64,000 nucleotides of DNA from Sporothrix humicola (GCA_021396245.1 WNYE01000086.1:119155-183154), one strand, 5' to 3'; numbered from the stretch's first letter, positions 43,501 through 54,456 are shown. Notes: generated by a model not told the origin, from the sequence alone. Program-made: numbers and translations.

Positions 43501-44649
43501 ACAAATTCAAACACGCCGCACACCATGCACACTGCCCACACAAACAACAGCAGGGTGGCCCACGGCTACAACCCCATGGGTGACGACAGCGACGACGAAG
43601 ACAACAGCGACGGCGAGAGTATTTTGAACGGCAGCGACCTGGCCGCCGACGAGGCCATCCGGCTCGACCCGCCACGCCCTGCCTTTTTGGCTCCCTCCAA
43701 GGGTCGCGAAGCCAACACGGGCAGTGAACTGTCGTCGTCGCTCTCCCAGGACATTGCCTCTTCCCTAAGCAGCCGCCGCCCAACCAGCGGCAGCAGCGGC
43801 ATCTCGGCCGCCATGGAGGAAGTGAGGTCGCTTCTTCTGCTGCCCACAGACTCTCCCATCAGCGGCCGCAGCAACGACAGCCGTCTCGACATGCGGCACC
43901 GCCGCGACAGCGACGACGAGGGCCTCTACGCACCGTCGTCCAACTCGTGGGAGACGCTGCCGTCGAGCGAGCCCAACTGGACGAGTCTGTACGAGTACGT
44001 CCTGCCAGGACAGCGCGCGGCGGGCCCAGGAGAGACACCCCCCGTTCCTGCTCCTGGTGCCGCCACCGCCACCGACGCGAGCAGCAACGAACCGCCCACG
44101 CCCGCTACAGGCGTCGGCCTGCCGTACAGCTTTGCCCGCCCGCAGCAGATCCACACGGGTAGTCCAGGGTCGGCCGCGCAGCATCAGGCGGCGCGTGCAC
44201 AGGCCCAACAAGCTGCAGCGCAGACTAGAAAGCCGGTCAATGCCGGCGCCACGCCCGACGACATTGCCGCCAGCCCGCGCACGGCCGCCTACCTGACGCC
44301 CGAGACGCAAATGTTCCACGAGGGTGCGGGCCAACGAGACGAGGACGACGACGACCTCGCCCTCGAAAGCCGCTACCGCCACCCGTCGTCGTACTACGGC
44401 GAGTCGCCATACGCCATCACGAGCAACGAATACGAGTACCCGGCGCCCTTTGTTGCGGACGGCGGAGGGGGCGTGAGTGCCAACGGCAGCCAAGGCGACG
44501 ACATCGGCCATGACGGCAACGGCAACGGCAACGACAGCGCGGCCAGCATTGGCATGGCCATGTCCAAGTACTCGAACATGAAGGGCCAGCAGATGACGCA
44601 GGCGTCGCTGGTGTCGGCGGCGAGCAGCGGCATCCGGGCGTTTATTTAA
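40537..44649 (+). CDS. AXL2: Axl2/Bud10-like plasma-membrane polarity protein with cadherin-like domains
   Basis: A single exon of 1370 residues. A signal peptide (about 1-23) is followed by SPAISFPINAQVPPVARI, then about four cadherin-like/dystroglycan-type repeats with recurring PSWL(S/T)(I/F)D and G(T/D)xP motifs (SWLSIDSSERWLHGTP, SWIAFDSGQIMFSGTTP, DWLTFNAKTWELSGTPP). A Ser/Thr-rich stalk precedes one transmembrane helix near residues 471-495 (ILLAVLIPTLLLALVLTIIACC). The basic KRRRQKKR follows, and then a cytoplasmic tail of about 870 residues that is mostly low-complexity Ser/Asp/Ala-rich, with WNRDS, FASKIASRFRKG and a conserved-looking C-terminus (MSKYSNMKGQQMT). In yeast, Axl2 is an axial bud-site marker and septin-linked polarity protein; in filamentous fungi it affects septation and conidiation. 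The order of domains and the start MQLPAML support the call. Confidence 0.88.
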   Translation: MQLPAMLATRAAAWACLIKLVSSSPAISFPINAQVPPVARIASTFSFVFADNTFTSSPPSSSSTITYTLEDAPSWLSIDSSERWLHGTPQEDDVPAGDVVGVPIAIVATDSTGSTTMNVTLVVSRNAAPTVEIPIAQQLEESGLPYSEPSSLLSYPDKYFNFSFSQSTFSSSGLNYYAVSGDNSPLPSWIAFDSGQIMFSGTTPPSDSLVEPPQTFNFQLIASDVTGFSAASIGFSIVVGSREITADDPSVVLNATVGKELVYDGLQHGIRVDGQVAGPSNLTAKVLAGSSPPDWLTFNAKTWELSGTPPSSAQNSAFSISFSDALADSLNVTFQVDIDENGTVFRNTLPAMQAQRGSEFRLDLGPYLVQMEGVTVSIETDPKEDWIHFNQSTFVISGDVPIAETATSISVSVRATLESSKATESETFMLQIMPGTSSNNATASASPTSSATPTNSSSAAAAPTSSSSTSTQTILLAVLIPTLLLALVLTIIACCYLKRRRQKKRELSQHLTNKDISDPVPFSFAYNGQDDIVSSMRALDKEYKVSNLNKAHAQQKLDQEKAKLQAQAHAEEIPVGTALAISGEEGEGGDPERSGSSSGSNSGSGTGSSTDPSSGTTDTAMMTRAGVGAAAGAGAMAGLVSAAAVATKKKSPKKGSNHDDNDDSAIPDFPAPPSIHSGNGHNSSPSSSSAGTSRSHRARAAANGQWPFEASTIISSVHSRHSSGDTDEHSNASYASSQPVDDAQQRDALGILGSIASSSLSKKNSGSVLTRQTVRTSTPMQLDIAVQAAEASRANSAAGGGLLAEHIFASQEAIVDEGRSSMNTVRRHHHDDGRSSMQAVVDGTRSTFDTDDVEDGHGGQGDENENRRTGFFTGFASKIASRFRKGVPKARSAMKRFSTAGASSYPSPDQASFDTDLGSVTIGNITTAQPYKPRPVFIGGSVNRINEESPQPAGSTWWNRDSKPGSRASGAVNSRAGASSRHTARTAQTNSNTPHTMHTAHTNNSRVAHGYNPMGDDSDDEDNSDGESILNGSDLAADEAIRLDPPRPAFLAPSKGREANTGSELSSSLSQDIASSLSSRRPTSGSSGISAAMEEVRSLLLLPTDSPISGRSNDSRLDMRHRRDSDDEGLYAPSSNSWETLPSSEPNWTSLYEYVLPGQRAAGPGETPPVPAPGAATATDASSNEPPTPATGVGLPYSFARPQQIHTGSPGSAAQHQAARAQAQQAAAQTRKPVNAGATPDDIAASPRTAAYLTPETQMFHEGAGQRDEDDDDLALESRYRHPSSYYGESPYAITSNEYEYPAPFVADGGGGVSANGSQGDDIGHDGNGNGNDSAASIGMAMSKYSNMKGQQMTQASLVSAASSGIRAFI

Positions 44650-46506
44650 CGTCCCCGACGAGGACTTTGATCCGACACTCTGCACACATTGGCGTCACGG
44701 CATGGAGTTTTGATTTTGAATAATGGATACCTCACAACTACATAATATCTAGACAAGGAGAGGGGACGACAGTCAAGAATTGTACACACAATTTAATCAT
44801 AATATTGGGGAGGGAGGGCAGAGAAGAGTAGGAGAGGGGGTGATAGCGATTTCTTTTGTCATTTTTACTTCTCATGGTTCATCTTTGGGTGGGCTACCTT
44901 TTACATTGGGGTGTTTGGGGCATTGTTTTGGACTGGGATTTTGATTTTGGTCTTTTGATTTCTTGTTTTTTTCCCTTTTCTGCACATGGTCGATCGAGTG
45001 ATACCTTGCTTTTCTCATCAGTTTTACTTATCATACTCTTCGGTATTTTCATTTGTCTTTTACTTCTGTCTCTTGGCTTGTCCAGCCTTGCATTTTTGTC
45101 TGTGATGTTGATGTCGGGCAAAAAGGAGGCCAACCACTGCACGAGGTCCAGACCTCGGCCAAACCACCTAACCGCCAACATGAATACTGCCACTTGCGGG
45201 AGCAGCCTTGCGGCCTGCGTGCAGCGACCAACAACAACCAGCACAAAAAGAGGGCCTGACTGCCTGACCTGTTGGTTTTCTTTGTGTCTTCCATCCTGAC
45301 CCTTTACTGTGTTTACATCGACGACGAAAAGGTGCAAACGGCGGTGGAGGCCGTTGATGTCGATATATTGTCACGGCTCGTCTATGACGAAGTTTGCACG
45401 TCTTTCACCTCAAAGTGCACATTCTGCCTGCTGTACATAGAGAATTTAGGGACGATAAACGCCTCGCATAAGACAACTGCACATTTCGTTTGTCCAGTCA
45501 AATCACTCACTTCGACACCGCTCATATTCACTCTCATCATCCAAAGATCCAGACCAAAACGTGATGAAGCAAAGCCTCGCAACACCCGGTGATGACAGCC
45601 AATGAAGACATTAAATCTTCCTTTTCGTCTGTGGTCACGAAAAGAAAGCTTCGAAGGTTTTATCTCGAGGCTTGTTGCGGTATTGCTTTTTCGTGGAGGC
45701 TGTGCTGGGCCTTGTTGAGCGGTCACCTGTAAAATACACCCAAAACAGGAAGTACGGCCAAAGAGAGCGTCTAATACGTTCGAGTTGCAGGGGATGAAAG
45801 GCTGTCAACGATATTGGGTTACACTTTCGAAGCTCTGCCTTCCTAGGCGCACTCCTACTTTGGAAAAGTCTGGTTTTCGTTTTGTGTGCAAACACTTTAC
45901 CTCTAGAGCTTTGTGACTTTTGTGACTGGTCGTGTGAAAGTGCAGGAAAACGGCCTCGAGGCAGCCTCGCGGGGGTGAGGGGCACATTGTAAGAGAGACT
46001 CAAAGGTGGCAGCCGTGTAAATATTGAGTTTTCAAAGCAGGTTTTTTGTTTTCGTCAACGAGGCTGAGGGATCAGATGCGTTGTCTGTGTCTGTTGGTTC
46101 TTTCTGCAGTCGTATGAAGATGCAGAAATCGACACTTGATCAATATAATAGAAAGGCATCGCCACATATCGCTTCCAAAAGAAAGAATTGTTTCTTGTCA
46201 AGGCGCCTCGTCTTGTGAGGACATCCCATCCTCAATCACTCTACGTTTTCTTTTCCTCGCAGGACACATCCGCTTTCCCAAGCATCACATCGCGAACTCC
46301 GTGCCGCTTCTTCCTTTCTGTCCCTCTACGTTTTCCCCGCAACCACCAGCCGGCCACAGCCTCGAACTGTGTCTATACCCTTCATCCACCCTCAATCTTG
46401 ATGATCTCCCGCGTCTCTTCTCCCTCCTCCATTGTCGCCACGGCCGGCTCCAGAAGCAGAAGCCCGTCGCCAGTAAAGTAGGTCCCTCTACGCCTTACTC
46501 TGAGAA
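44650..46506. other. Intergenic, 1.9 kb
   Basis: Holds the AXL2-like 3' region and the upstream region of the small gene at 46507. Open frames here (44856-45299 and others) are hydrophobic translations of T-rich DNA and are not supported. Confidence 0.45.
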
Positions 46507-46914
46507 ATGCCATTGCCCATTACGCATTACGCAGTACTGACAGACAGCCTCCAACATGCCCCCTTCTCCCGCCTCGGCTGGCTCTACGACTCGTTCTTGA
46601 GCCACACCGACCAGTATGAGCGCATCGCCGTCGGCAATCCCAAAATGAGCATGGCCGTTCTTGGCTACGCCATGATCGAGCCCGTCATCAACCGGACCCC
46701 GGAGCTGCACTCCTTTGCCGACTTTGTGCATGTGCCGGCGACGGTTGCCGGCCGTGCTGCCGGAAGAACTGCCGGTAGAACGACCGGCCACGACCGTCTC
46801 ACAGCTGTGGCTGCCGCCGTCGACCGTTTTGTCGGCGTGCGGCCCAAGATCCACACCTGGCCGATGACCCAGGCCGAAGAGGAGTCGGCGTGGCGCAAAA
46901 TGTTGCACGGTTAG
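46507..46914 (+). CDS. Small conserved hypothetical protein
   Basis: A single exon of 135 residues starts MPLPITHYAVLTDSLQHAPFSR. It is compact, with LGWLYDSFLSHTDQYERIAVGNPKMSMAVLGYAMIEP (in parts GWLYDSFLSH and AVGNPKMSMAVLGY) followed by NRTPELHSFADFVHVPATV, an Ala/Gly/Arg repeat (GRAAGRTAGRTTG, about 79-92), and a C-terminus AVDRFVGVRPKIHTWPM. Codon use and non-repetitive sequence argue for a real gene. There is no signal peptide or clear membrane helix. I do not recognise a family. An upstream exon was looked for, but the candidate splice (GTAGGT at 46480, CAG at about 46536) does not keep the frame. Confidence 0.55.
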   Translation: MPLPITHYAVLTDSLQHAPFSRLGWLYDSFLSHTDQYERIAVGNPKMSMAVLGYAMIEPVINRTPELHSFADFVHVPATVAGRAAGRTAGRTTGHDRLTAVAAAVDRFVGVRPKIHTWPMTQAEEESAWRKMLHG

Positions 46915-48326
46915 GCGGGAGGAGGAGGGAAGGGATGTCGGAGGTCGAGGTCGCGATCGCTCAGAGGACGACTAGAGGCGAGAAGGCATGTCGAAGACGG
47001 TGGAATGGACAGGGCGAACGAAGGGAGCTTCACTAGACGAGTAGAGAGGGGATGAAGAGAACGAATCGGCGTTCTTCTTGGATGTTTCGACAAGACTGTC
47101 GTTTGCTTTTTGCTTTTTGTTATTCACTCTAGATTGGACCGCTTACTTACTTGATGCCTATAACGAATGAGTTGATCGAGCGAGATGAGATATCAACTTG
47201 GCCGACAGCGCCTCGAGCGCGTGTCGCGTTCCCTATTTGCCTCCTGAATTCAATGTAAATAGTATCAAACTCAGGGCCGCCACTTGCCTGACAGCTGGCG
47301 ATGGCGAAAAACGGGGCTATTTTGGCGTGTTGGTGTCTGGTGTTGGTGTCTGGTGTTGGTGTCTGGTGCCTGGTTGTTTGGGTCCAAGTGGTGTATTGTT
47401 TCTGGCTCCTGGGTGCGTACAGTCAGCAGCCGTTGACAGCCGGCAGAAAAGGCCAGCAAAGCGGTGGAACGTGTTGGAAGCTTCCACTTCCAAACGCTGT
47501 GAGAGCTTGGGCCACTTTTGCCCTCTTGCCCTTTTGCCTCCTCTTCCTGCCTTGCCCCTTGGGTGAGGCCAGGCTCAGGGGACCCACTTCCAGCCAGCTA
47601 CAGCCTAGCTGTTCCTCTCTCTCTCCTCTCCTGTGGGCAGTTGGCAGTCACTCGCCGCCTTGTCCCATCCGTAGGCAAGGCAAGTCGTCATCCCAGCTGT
47701 GCCTAGCAGATGTACCCCCACACCAAAACTGTATGCAACAATACATCATTGTTGACTGCCCGCAGTGCCTGTCCGGACAACGCCTGCCGCTGCCCGAAAC
47801 GTCTCGACAAATCCGCCCCCAAACCTGCCACCTTCCCCCCCCATTGTCTGGTTGTCGGCGCTGGAGTTAACCGTCACAGGCAGATAGCAGTGCGTTCGTA
47901 GTATCCGTTCCTGCCTGTCTGGCCACACTGGACACTACTGGCACAACGGTAATCATTCCTTCCAACCATTTCGCTTGTCTTCCACTTCCCTCTCAGCATC
48001 ATCTCCATCTCCAACTCTAACTCTTTATCCCCTTTCCTCTTTCTTTCTTTCTTCTCCCTCCATCTCCAAACTCAACCTCCAACCACATCCTTTTTTTCTT
48101 TTTCGTTTTTGTCTTTGAAGTTCTTGGAGTTCACTCGCAAAACTCCAGTCCTTCAACTTTCGCATTCCAGCTTCCCGAGAGCTTCGTTGTTCTTTGGAGC
48201 ATCCTCACCTTTTGCTCGATTTTCGATTCGATCCCTCGATCTCGACATTGAACCTCGAGTTTCCTTTCTTTCCTCCCACAACCATCGACACCTTTCTTCA
48301 TTCCAGCCTCGGTGCCCGCTGTCACA
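46915..48326. other. Intergenic, 1.4 kb: CDC48 promoter
   Basis: Contains a 13-bp minisatellite (47330-47368) and, from about 47940 to 48320, a strongly C/T-rich leader before the CDC48 start. No gene is seen. Confidence 0.45.
47330..47368. repeat. Minisatellite, 3 x 13 bp
   Basis: TTGGTGTCTGGTG occurs three times exactly in tandem, followed by a partial related unit (CCTGG). Confidence 0.85.
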
Positions 48327-51209
48327 ATGTCTGACAACCCGGAGACCAAGCCGGACGTTACGCCCAAGAAGCACAAGGTCAACCTGACGTAAGTTGCATA
48401 TTCACATCCTCACTTTGGAGTCTGGCCGTGATGCATCTCAGCCTCGAGATAGCTTCATCTTCAGCTCTTGCCAGCCTCCTTTTGAGGAGATGACCTTTCT
48501 CTGTCAATCACAGCATGCTAACGTGTTCTCTCGATACAGTGACGCTTCTGGAGCCGACCGCCGTGATGTGAGTAACCGACCTCTTTTGCCTTTTGCGGGA
48601 CATCGAGACAGACTCGACGACGATGCATTTTGCATCTCCCACACTCCCAAAAGACATCAACAGCATATACTAACAATCTTATCAGGAGGACGACACTGCC
48701 ACTGCCATCCTCAAGAAGAAGAAGAAGCCTAACCAGCTCCTGTACGTACAATTCACAATCCCTGACTTTTGCCCACTTCAGCCCTCGGCCGACATCGCCG
48801 AAGTGGCGCAAAGCCCCCCATCCACGCACCTCTCAGAACAATCAATTGCTAACCACAAACAGTGTCACCGACTCGACCAACGATGACAACTCCATCATCA
48901 TGCTGGCCCCCAGCACCATGGACACCCTTCAACTCTTCCGCGGCGACGCCGTCCTCGTCCGCGGCAAGAAGCGGAAGGACACCGTCCTGATCGTCCTCTC
49001 CGACGACGAGCTCGACGAGGGTAGCGTCCGTCTGACCCGTGTCGCTCGCCACAACCTGCGCGTCAAGCACGGCGACGTCGTCACCATCCACCCCTGCCCA
49101 GACATCAAGTACGCCAAGCGTATTGCTGTCCTGCCGATTGCCGACACCGTCGAGGGCCTGACCGGCTCACTCTTTGACGTCTTCCTGGCCCCCTACTTCC
49201 GCGAGGCCTACCGCCCTGTCCGCCAAGGCGACCTGTTTACCGTCCGTGGTGGCATGCGGCAAGTCGAGTTCAAGGTCGTCGAGGTCGACCCCCCAGAGTA
49301 CGGCATTGTCGCCCAGGACACCGTCATCCACTGCGAGGGCGACCCCATCCAGCGCGACGAGGAGGAGAACAACCTGAACGAGGTCGGCTACGACGACATT
49401 GGTGGCTGCCGCAAGCAGATGGCCCAGATCCGCGAAATGGTCGAGCTCCCACTGCGCCACCCCCAGCTCTTCAAGTCCATTGGTATCAAGCCGCCCCGTG
49501 GTGTCCTGCTGTACGGCCCCCCCGGTACCGGTAAGACGCTGATGGCGCGCGCTGTCGCCAACGAGACCGGCGCCTTCTTCTTCCTCATCAACGGCCCCGA
49601 GATCATGTCCAAGATGGCCGGTGAGTCCGAGTCCAATCTGCGCAAGGCCTTCGAGGAGGCCGAGAAGAACTCGCCCGCCATCATCTTCATTGATGAGATC
49701 GACTCCATCGCCCCCAAGCGTGACAAGACCAACGGTGAGGTCGAGCGCCGTGTCGTGTCCCAGCTGCTCACCCTGATGGACGGCATGAAGGCCCGCTCCA
49801 ACGTTGTCGTCATGGCCGCCACCAACCGCCCCAACTCCATCGACCCTGCCCTGCGTCGTTTCGGCCGTTTCGATCGCGAGGTCGACATTGGCGTGCCCGA
49901 CCCGACTGGCCGTCTCGAGATCCTGCAGATCCACACTAAGAACATGAAGCTGGCCGACGACGTCGACCTCGAGCAGATCGCCGCCGAGACCCACGGTTAC
50001 GTCGGTTCCGATTTGGCTGCTCTGTGTTCCGAGGGTGCCATGCAGCAGATCCGTGAGAAGATGGACCTCATCGACCTCGACGAGGATACTATCGACGCCG
50101 AGGTCCTCGACTCGCTCGGTGTCACCATGGAGAACTTCCGCTTCGCCTTGGGCGTGTCCAACCCCTCGGCCCTGCGCGAGGTTGCCGTTGTCGAGGTGCC
50201 TAACGTCCGCTGGGACGACATTGGTGGTCTCGAGACCGTCAAGCAGGAGCTCAAGGAGAGCGTCCAGTACCCTGTCGACCACCCCGAGAAGTTCCTCAAG
50301 TTCGGCATGTCGCCGTCCCGTGGTGTGCTCTTCTATGGTCCCCCCGGTACGGGTAAAACGCTCTTGGCCAAGGCCGTCGCCAACGAGTGTGCTGCCAACT
50401 TCATCTCCGTCAAGGGTCCTGAGCTTCTGAGCATGTGGTTCGGTGAGTCGGAGAGCAACATCCGTGACATCTTTGACAAGGCTCGCGCTGCCGCACCCTG
50501 CGTTGTCTTCCTGGACGAGCTGGATTCGATTGCCAAGGCCCGTGGTGGCTCGGTCGGCGATGCCGGCGGTGCTTCGGACCGTGTCGTCAACCAGCTCCTG
50601 ACGGAGATGGACGGCATGACCTCCAAGAAGAACGTGTTCGTCATTGGCGCCACCAACCGTCCCGAGCAGCTCGACCCAGCCCTGTGCCGTCCCGGCCGTC
50701 TGGACTCGCTCATCTACGTGCCCCTGCCCGACGAGGCTGGCCGTCTTGGTATCCTCAAGGCCCAGCTGCGCAAGACGCCCGTTGCCGACGATGTCGACCT
50801 GCAGTACATTGCCTCCAAGACGCACGGCTTCTCTGGTGCTGATCTGGGCTTCATTGCCCAGCGCGCCGTCAAGCTGGCCATCAAGGAGTCGATCACGGCC
50901 GACATTGAGCGCACCAAGGCCGCCGAGGCTGCGGGCGAGGACGTCGAGATGGACGAGGACCAGGAGGACGCCGTGCCCGAGCTGGCCAAGCGCCACTTTG
51001 AGGAGGCCATGCAGATGGCCCGCCGCTCGGTGACGGACGTCGAGATCCGCCGGTACGAGGCCTTCTCGCAGCAGATGAAGAACGCCGGCCCCGGCTCGTA
51101 TTTCAAGTTCCCCGAGGGCGGCATCGACTCGGCCGGCGCCACCAACCCGACCGGCACGGCCCCCGAGGGCTTTGGCGATGCCGGTGCCGACGACGAGCTT
51201 TACGATTAA
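48327..51209 (+). CDS. CDC48: Cdc48/p97 AAA ATPase
   Basis: Four exons (48327-48388, 48541-48568, 48686-48741, 48863-51209) join in phase to 830 residues. The start is MSDNPETKPDVTPKKHKV; exon 2 encodes only DASGADRRD. The N domain (about 50-220) is followed by two AAA modules. D1 has GPPGTGKT with K273 and FIDEIDSIAPK. D2 has GPPGTGKT with K547, FLDELDSIAKARGG and the pore-loop and arginine-finger region (GATNRPEQLDPALCRPGRLD). The C-terminal tail DDELYD matches the family's Tyr-containing VCP tail. The hexamer extracts ubiquitylated proteins from membranes and complexes (ERAD, ribosome quality control, mitosis). All catalytic motifs are intact. Length is normal. Three introns close to the 5' end are common for highly expressed fungal genes. 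Confidence 0.97.
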
Positions 51210-52221
51210 GCGTGAAGATCGGAAAGGCAGCGAGTGGGGAGAGCGTGTTTACTTGACTCTGTCTGGCGCGGCTGGCTTAGAAGCACTGGGTTCTTTTTTT
51301 TTAATTGCAATTTGCATTTGGTAGAGAAACAACACACAACACAAACAAACAACCCCAGGGGTCGTAAACTATTTTTCCAGTTAGAATGAGACATGTTTTT
51401 TGTTTTGATTTTTGCTTTTTGCTCTTTACCCTGTTTTTGTTCTTGTTCTTCTGTTTTATTGTCCCTGTCTCTTGTTTTCTGTTTGACGCTGCTGAAGGGC
51501 GCGGAAACTGAATGGAAAGAAAGACGGCTCTGCTTTTCTGTTTCTTGATTCTGCACTTACACTGCTATTTCATGTACTCTAGTTTCCTATCAAACTCATT
51601 TTTCAACAACCGAACGTGCATAACTGTGATAATCGTAGACATATGATGATACAATATAAGGAGGAGAAGATAACTTCATGCCCCAATAATCATATGCAGC
51701 ATTAACACACGATACTGAACCAAACAGAACGAAAGACAAAATGCTGTGATAATAAATGAATTCCTGGTGTTGTTGCTGTTCCCATGAATATCAGATTATC
51801 AGAAGAAGAATAACAGTAAAGACATAAAGGTTATACAGTAAACAGGAACATGTACAGCACCGATCATGCCCAATGAAAAACCAAGACCGACAAAAGACAA
51901 GAAAAAAATAGACCAAGCGAAACACGAGCCAACGAACCGACAAACGAAACTATACAAAAAAAGACGCCCGCCATATCATGTTCCCAAACAAAGGAGCTTG
52001 TTGCTGTTGTCCCTTTCATTTGTAGAGAGCTTAAAGCCCTTGTCGTGTGGCCTCTGTCGTCGCCTCTTCCGCGCCGCCCCCCTTGGCAATCTGCATTTCT
52101 CAGGTGCCGCCATTTTGGCCATTTTGGCCATGCATTTGAGGTGGCGGCGGTACCGAAACAGAGCCTCTGCATCCGTCTCATACTGCAGTTGCGCCATTGT
52201 GACCGTGCCCGGGGGGCATTC
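51210..52221. other. Convergent intergenic region, 1.0 kb
   Basis: 3' regions of CDC48 (+) and of the small gene ending at 52222 (-). AT-rich at 51560-51860. No gene is seen. Confidence 0.45.
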
Positions 52222-52801
52222 CTACTCCTCAATCTCGCAGACCATGTCCAGGCTCTCCCTGGTCGCCCGCAGCGCCTCTTCAATAACCGTCTGCGGGAGG
52301 GCCAGCGACGTCTTGGCGCCGGTGCCGCTGCCGGTGCCGTTGCCATTCGACTTGCCGTTGGTCCCGTTGGCATTACTGCCGGCTGTGCCCAGAGTATCCC
52401 TTCGGATGTCGTCCATAACTCGCTCCATCAGCGCCGGAAAGTTGGCATACTCGCCTGACCGCAGCAGGCTCAGCGCGTGCGACTGCACCGTCGCCGGCCA
52501 ATTCGAGGCGTCCGCATTCAATATGTGCAGCAAGTAGTCTTGTATCCTGGGGGGGTTAGCGGTGTACATTTTGAATACTGGGAGCATGGGCGGGGTCGCA
52601 CCTCCCAACATGCCCATCACGAATGAGGACCATGTTGATTTGGGACCGCAGGTCGGGGTCAAGCGTGGCGGGCGTGTAGCTAGCCGCCGCCGAGGGCACT
52701 TTGACGGGTGTGGACGGCGTGGACGTGACGGCGGCGCCTGTGACCGATGTTGAGCCGCCGGCGCCAGAGCCGTCGGCGCCTCCTGATGTAGCTGTCGGCA
52801 T
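52222..52801 (-). CDS. Small conserved fungal protein of unknown function
   Basis: Exon 1 is 52602-52801, exon 2 is 52222-52546; the 55-nt intron starts GTGCGA, carries CGCTAACC as branch point and ends CCCAG. The product is 174 residues. The N-terminus is Ala/Ser/Thr-rich and likely disordered. The spliced core PDLRSQINMVLIRDGHVGRIQDYLLHILNA (read as LRSQINMVLIRDGH then GRIQDYLLHILNA), with HALSLLRSGEYANFPALMERV, is helical and looks conserved. An Asn/Gly/Ser-rich loop precedes the C-terminal helix VIEEALRATRESLDMVCEIEE. Transcriptional co-factor or scaffold roles would fit such a small helical protein, but no motif shows it, so no function is assigned. The splice is supported by both reading frame and a good branch point. 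Confidence 0.7.
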
Positions 52802-54456
52802 GTTGTGTGGTGTGGTTGTGTGTGGATTGTGTCTTCGACTTTCGTTCGTCGTCTCAACTTCTCTTCTTCCGTCCGATCCCCAGGGATTTTCTTCAATCCC
52901 CCACCAGGTTCCTTTTCCAAAACAAGCTTCTCGCTTTTTCTTCTGCTCCCCTCGTTTCTCTTCTTCCGTTTTGAAAAAAGTATAAAAGTGTGGGAAGCTC
53001 TGCGAAAGAGAGCCGTTGTGGGAGGTATCGTATAAAAGTGCCCTGGAAGCGAGGTTGGAAGAGCTCTTGTCGCAATAGAGCAAAAAGGCGGGCAACAACA
53101 AAAAGAAATTGACAAAAGAGAAATAAAAAAAAGAGCAGGCAGTTCAGGCTCTACTCTGTATTATTTTTTGTCCGAAATCTTTGCGATTGTGCGCACCGGG
53201 CTGGAGTTTTGTACGTTGGACGTTCAGTTTCTCAGATCGTCGTGACCTCTAGAATTGGTCGTCGCCAAGTGGATGCTATGGGTAGGTAGGAGTTTGGTAG
53301 GTGTCGATGCAGTAGAGAGCAAGCAGCTTTTGTAGCTCGTCTGTCGCCCTTGGGACCGTATTCGGTGCTGTCGCAAACTCTCGTCGGTTTTCGGGGAGAA
53401 AGGAAAAAAAGTCGAACAGTCGCAAAAGAGGTCCGGTGGTCGGTGATGATGGGGTCGTCGAATTGAAGAGGAACGAATGTCGTTTGTGTTCAAGGTTAGT
53501 GGTAGGTTTTTTCCCATGGTCGCCAGACGCAGAACACCGAACCGCAGAACGGCTTCGCATGATTCGCCACCACGCGCCTTACGCGCCTGAAGCTTTTCTG
53601 AAATATAGCCCTGCATTGGGCCAACTTTTACCTAGTTTTCTTTGCTGAGCGCTAACGCAAACACGGGAAAGGGGGCGGTATGCAACGCTGGCTCGGCTGC
53701 CTTTTGGGGGTGTCGAGCCCTGTTTTGACTGTTTTCAGACCGTTTCTAGCGTGACGAGCGCAAGGCTGGGGCCCGGCTGGCAGGGAAACTGCAGGGAAAC
53801 TGCAGGCACTTTACGGCTTACTTCAGTATTACAGCGGGCTTATTCCCTATTCCCCCAGCCCAGCCCCCCGCATTTGACACGAACAATGGGATGCTATCTT
53901 ATCACAGGCTGCATAAAGCAATCAATATGGTCATGATATTAATGATCACTAGACAGAAGATGTTGAGCGGTCAGCATTTGTTTATTTTGGATTCGTCGAC
54001 GCCAGAAAATATCAAGGCTAGGATGGAGTTTCCGAATACTATAAGAAATTACTAGAATTATCGATCTATACGAAGAAAAAAGGACCAAAGCAGATATCAA
54101 CAAACGGCCAGAATCGTGAGATCCAGAGCATGGTTTTGGTAGAAAAAAGAAAATGATATGCAACCAGTAAAGGAAATACAGAAATAAAATAAAGCAACGC
54201 AAACAGAAGCAAAAGCAAAAAGACAAAACAAAAACGGTAATATATAAAAATGGCAATTGCTTTCTTCATTTATACCCCTATGTGTCTCTTTTTTGGTATG
54301 GAGGGATGTGATGTTTGTGGGTAGGTTTGTGTTTCGAGTGTATGAATTTGCTTTGTTTTTTTCTTTCTTTTTTTTGTTACTAGAATTCCTTCCATCTCCC
54401 ATCTTTTTTCTTCACACAAAGATGGTTTTCGTCGACCCATCGTGGCTTACTCCCTC
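52802..54456. other. Intergenic, 1.7 kb
   Basis: Promoter of the small gene (left part, purine-rich on the plus strand from about 52980) and TPD3 3' region. An 11-bp tandem repeat lies at 53781-53802. The stretch 53930-54400 is AT-rich. No gene is seen. Confidence 0.45.
53781..53802. repeat. Short tandem repeat, 11-bp unit
   Basis: CAGGGAAACTG is duplicated exactly head to tail and is followed by CAGG. Confidence 0.75.

Noticed and set aside
46480..46536. Possible upstream exon and 57-nt intron for the small gene at 46507
   Set aside because: The joined exons do not keep the reading frame of the downstream protein.
49167..50996. 609-codon frame on the minus strand
   Set aside because: It is the antisense shadow of CDC48, a common effect of GC-biased third codon positions.
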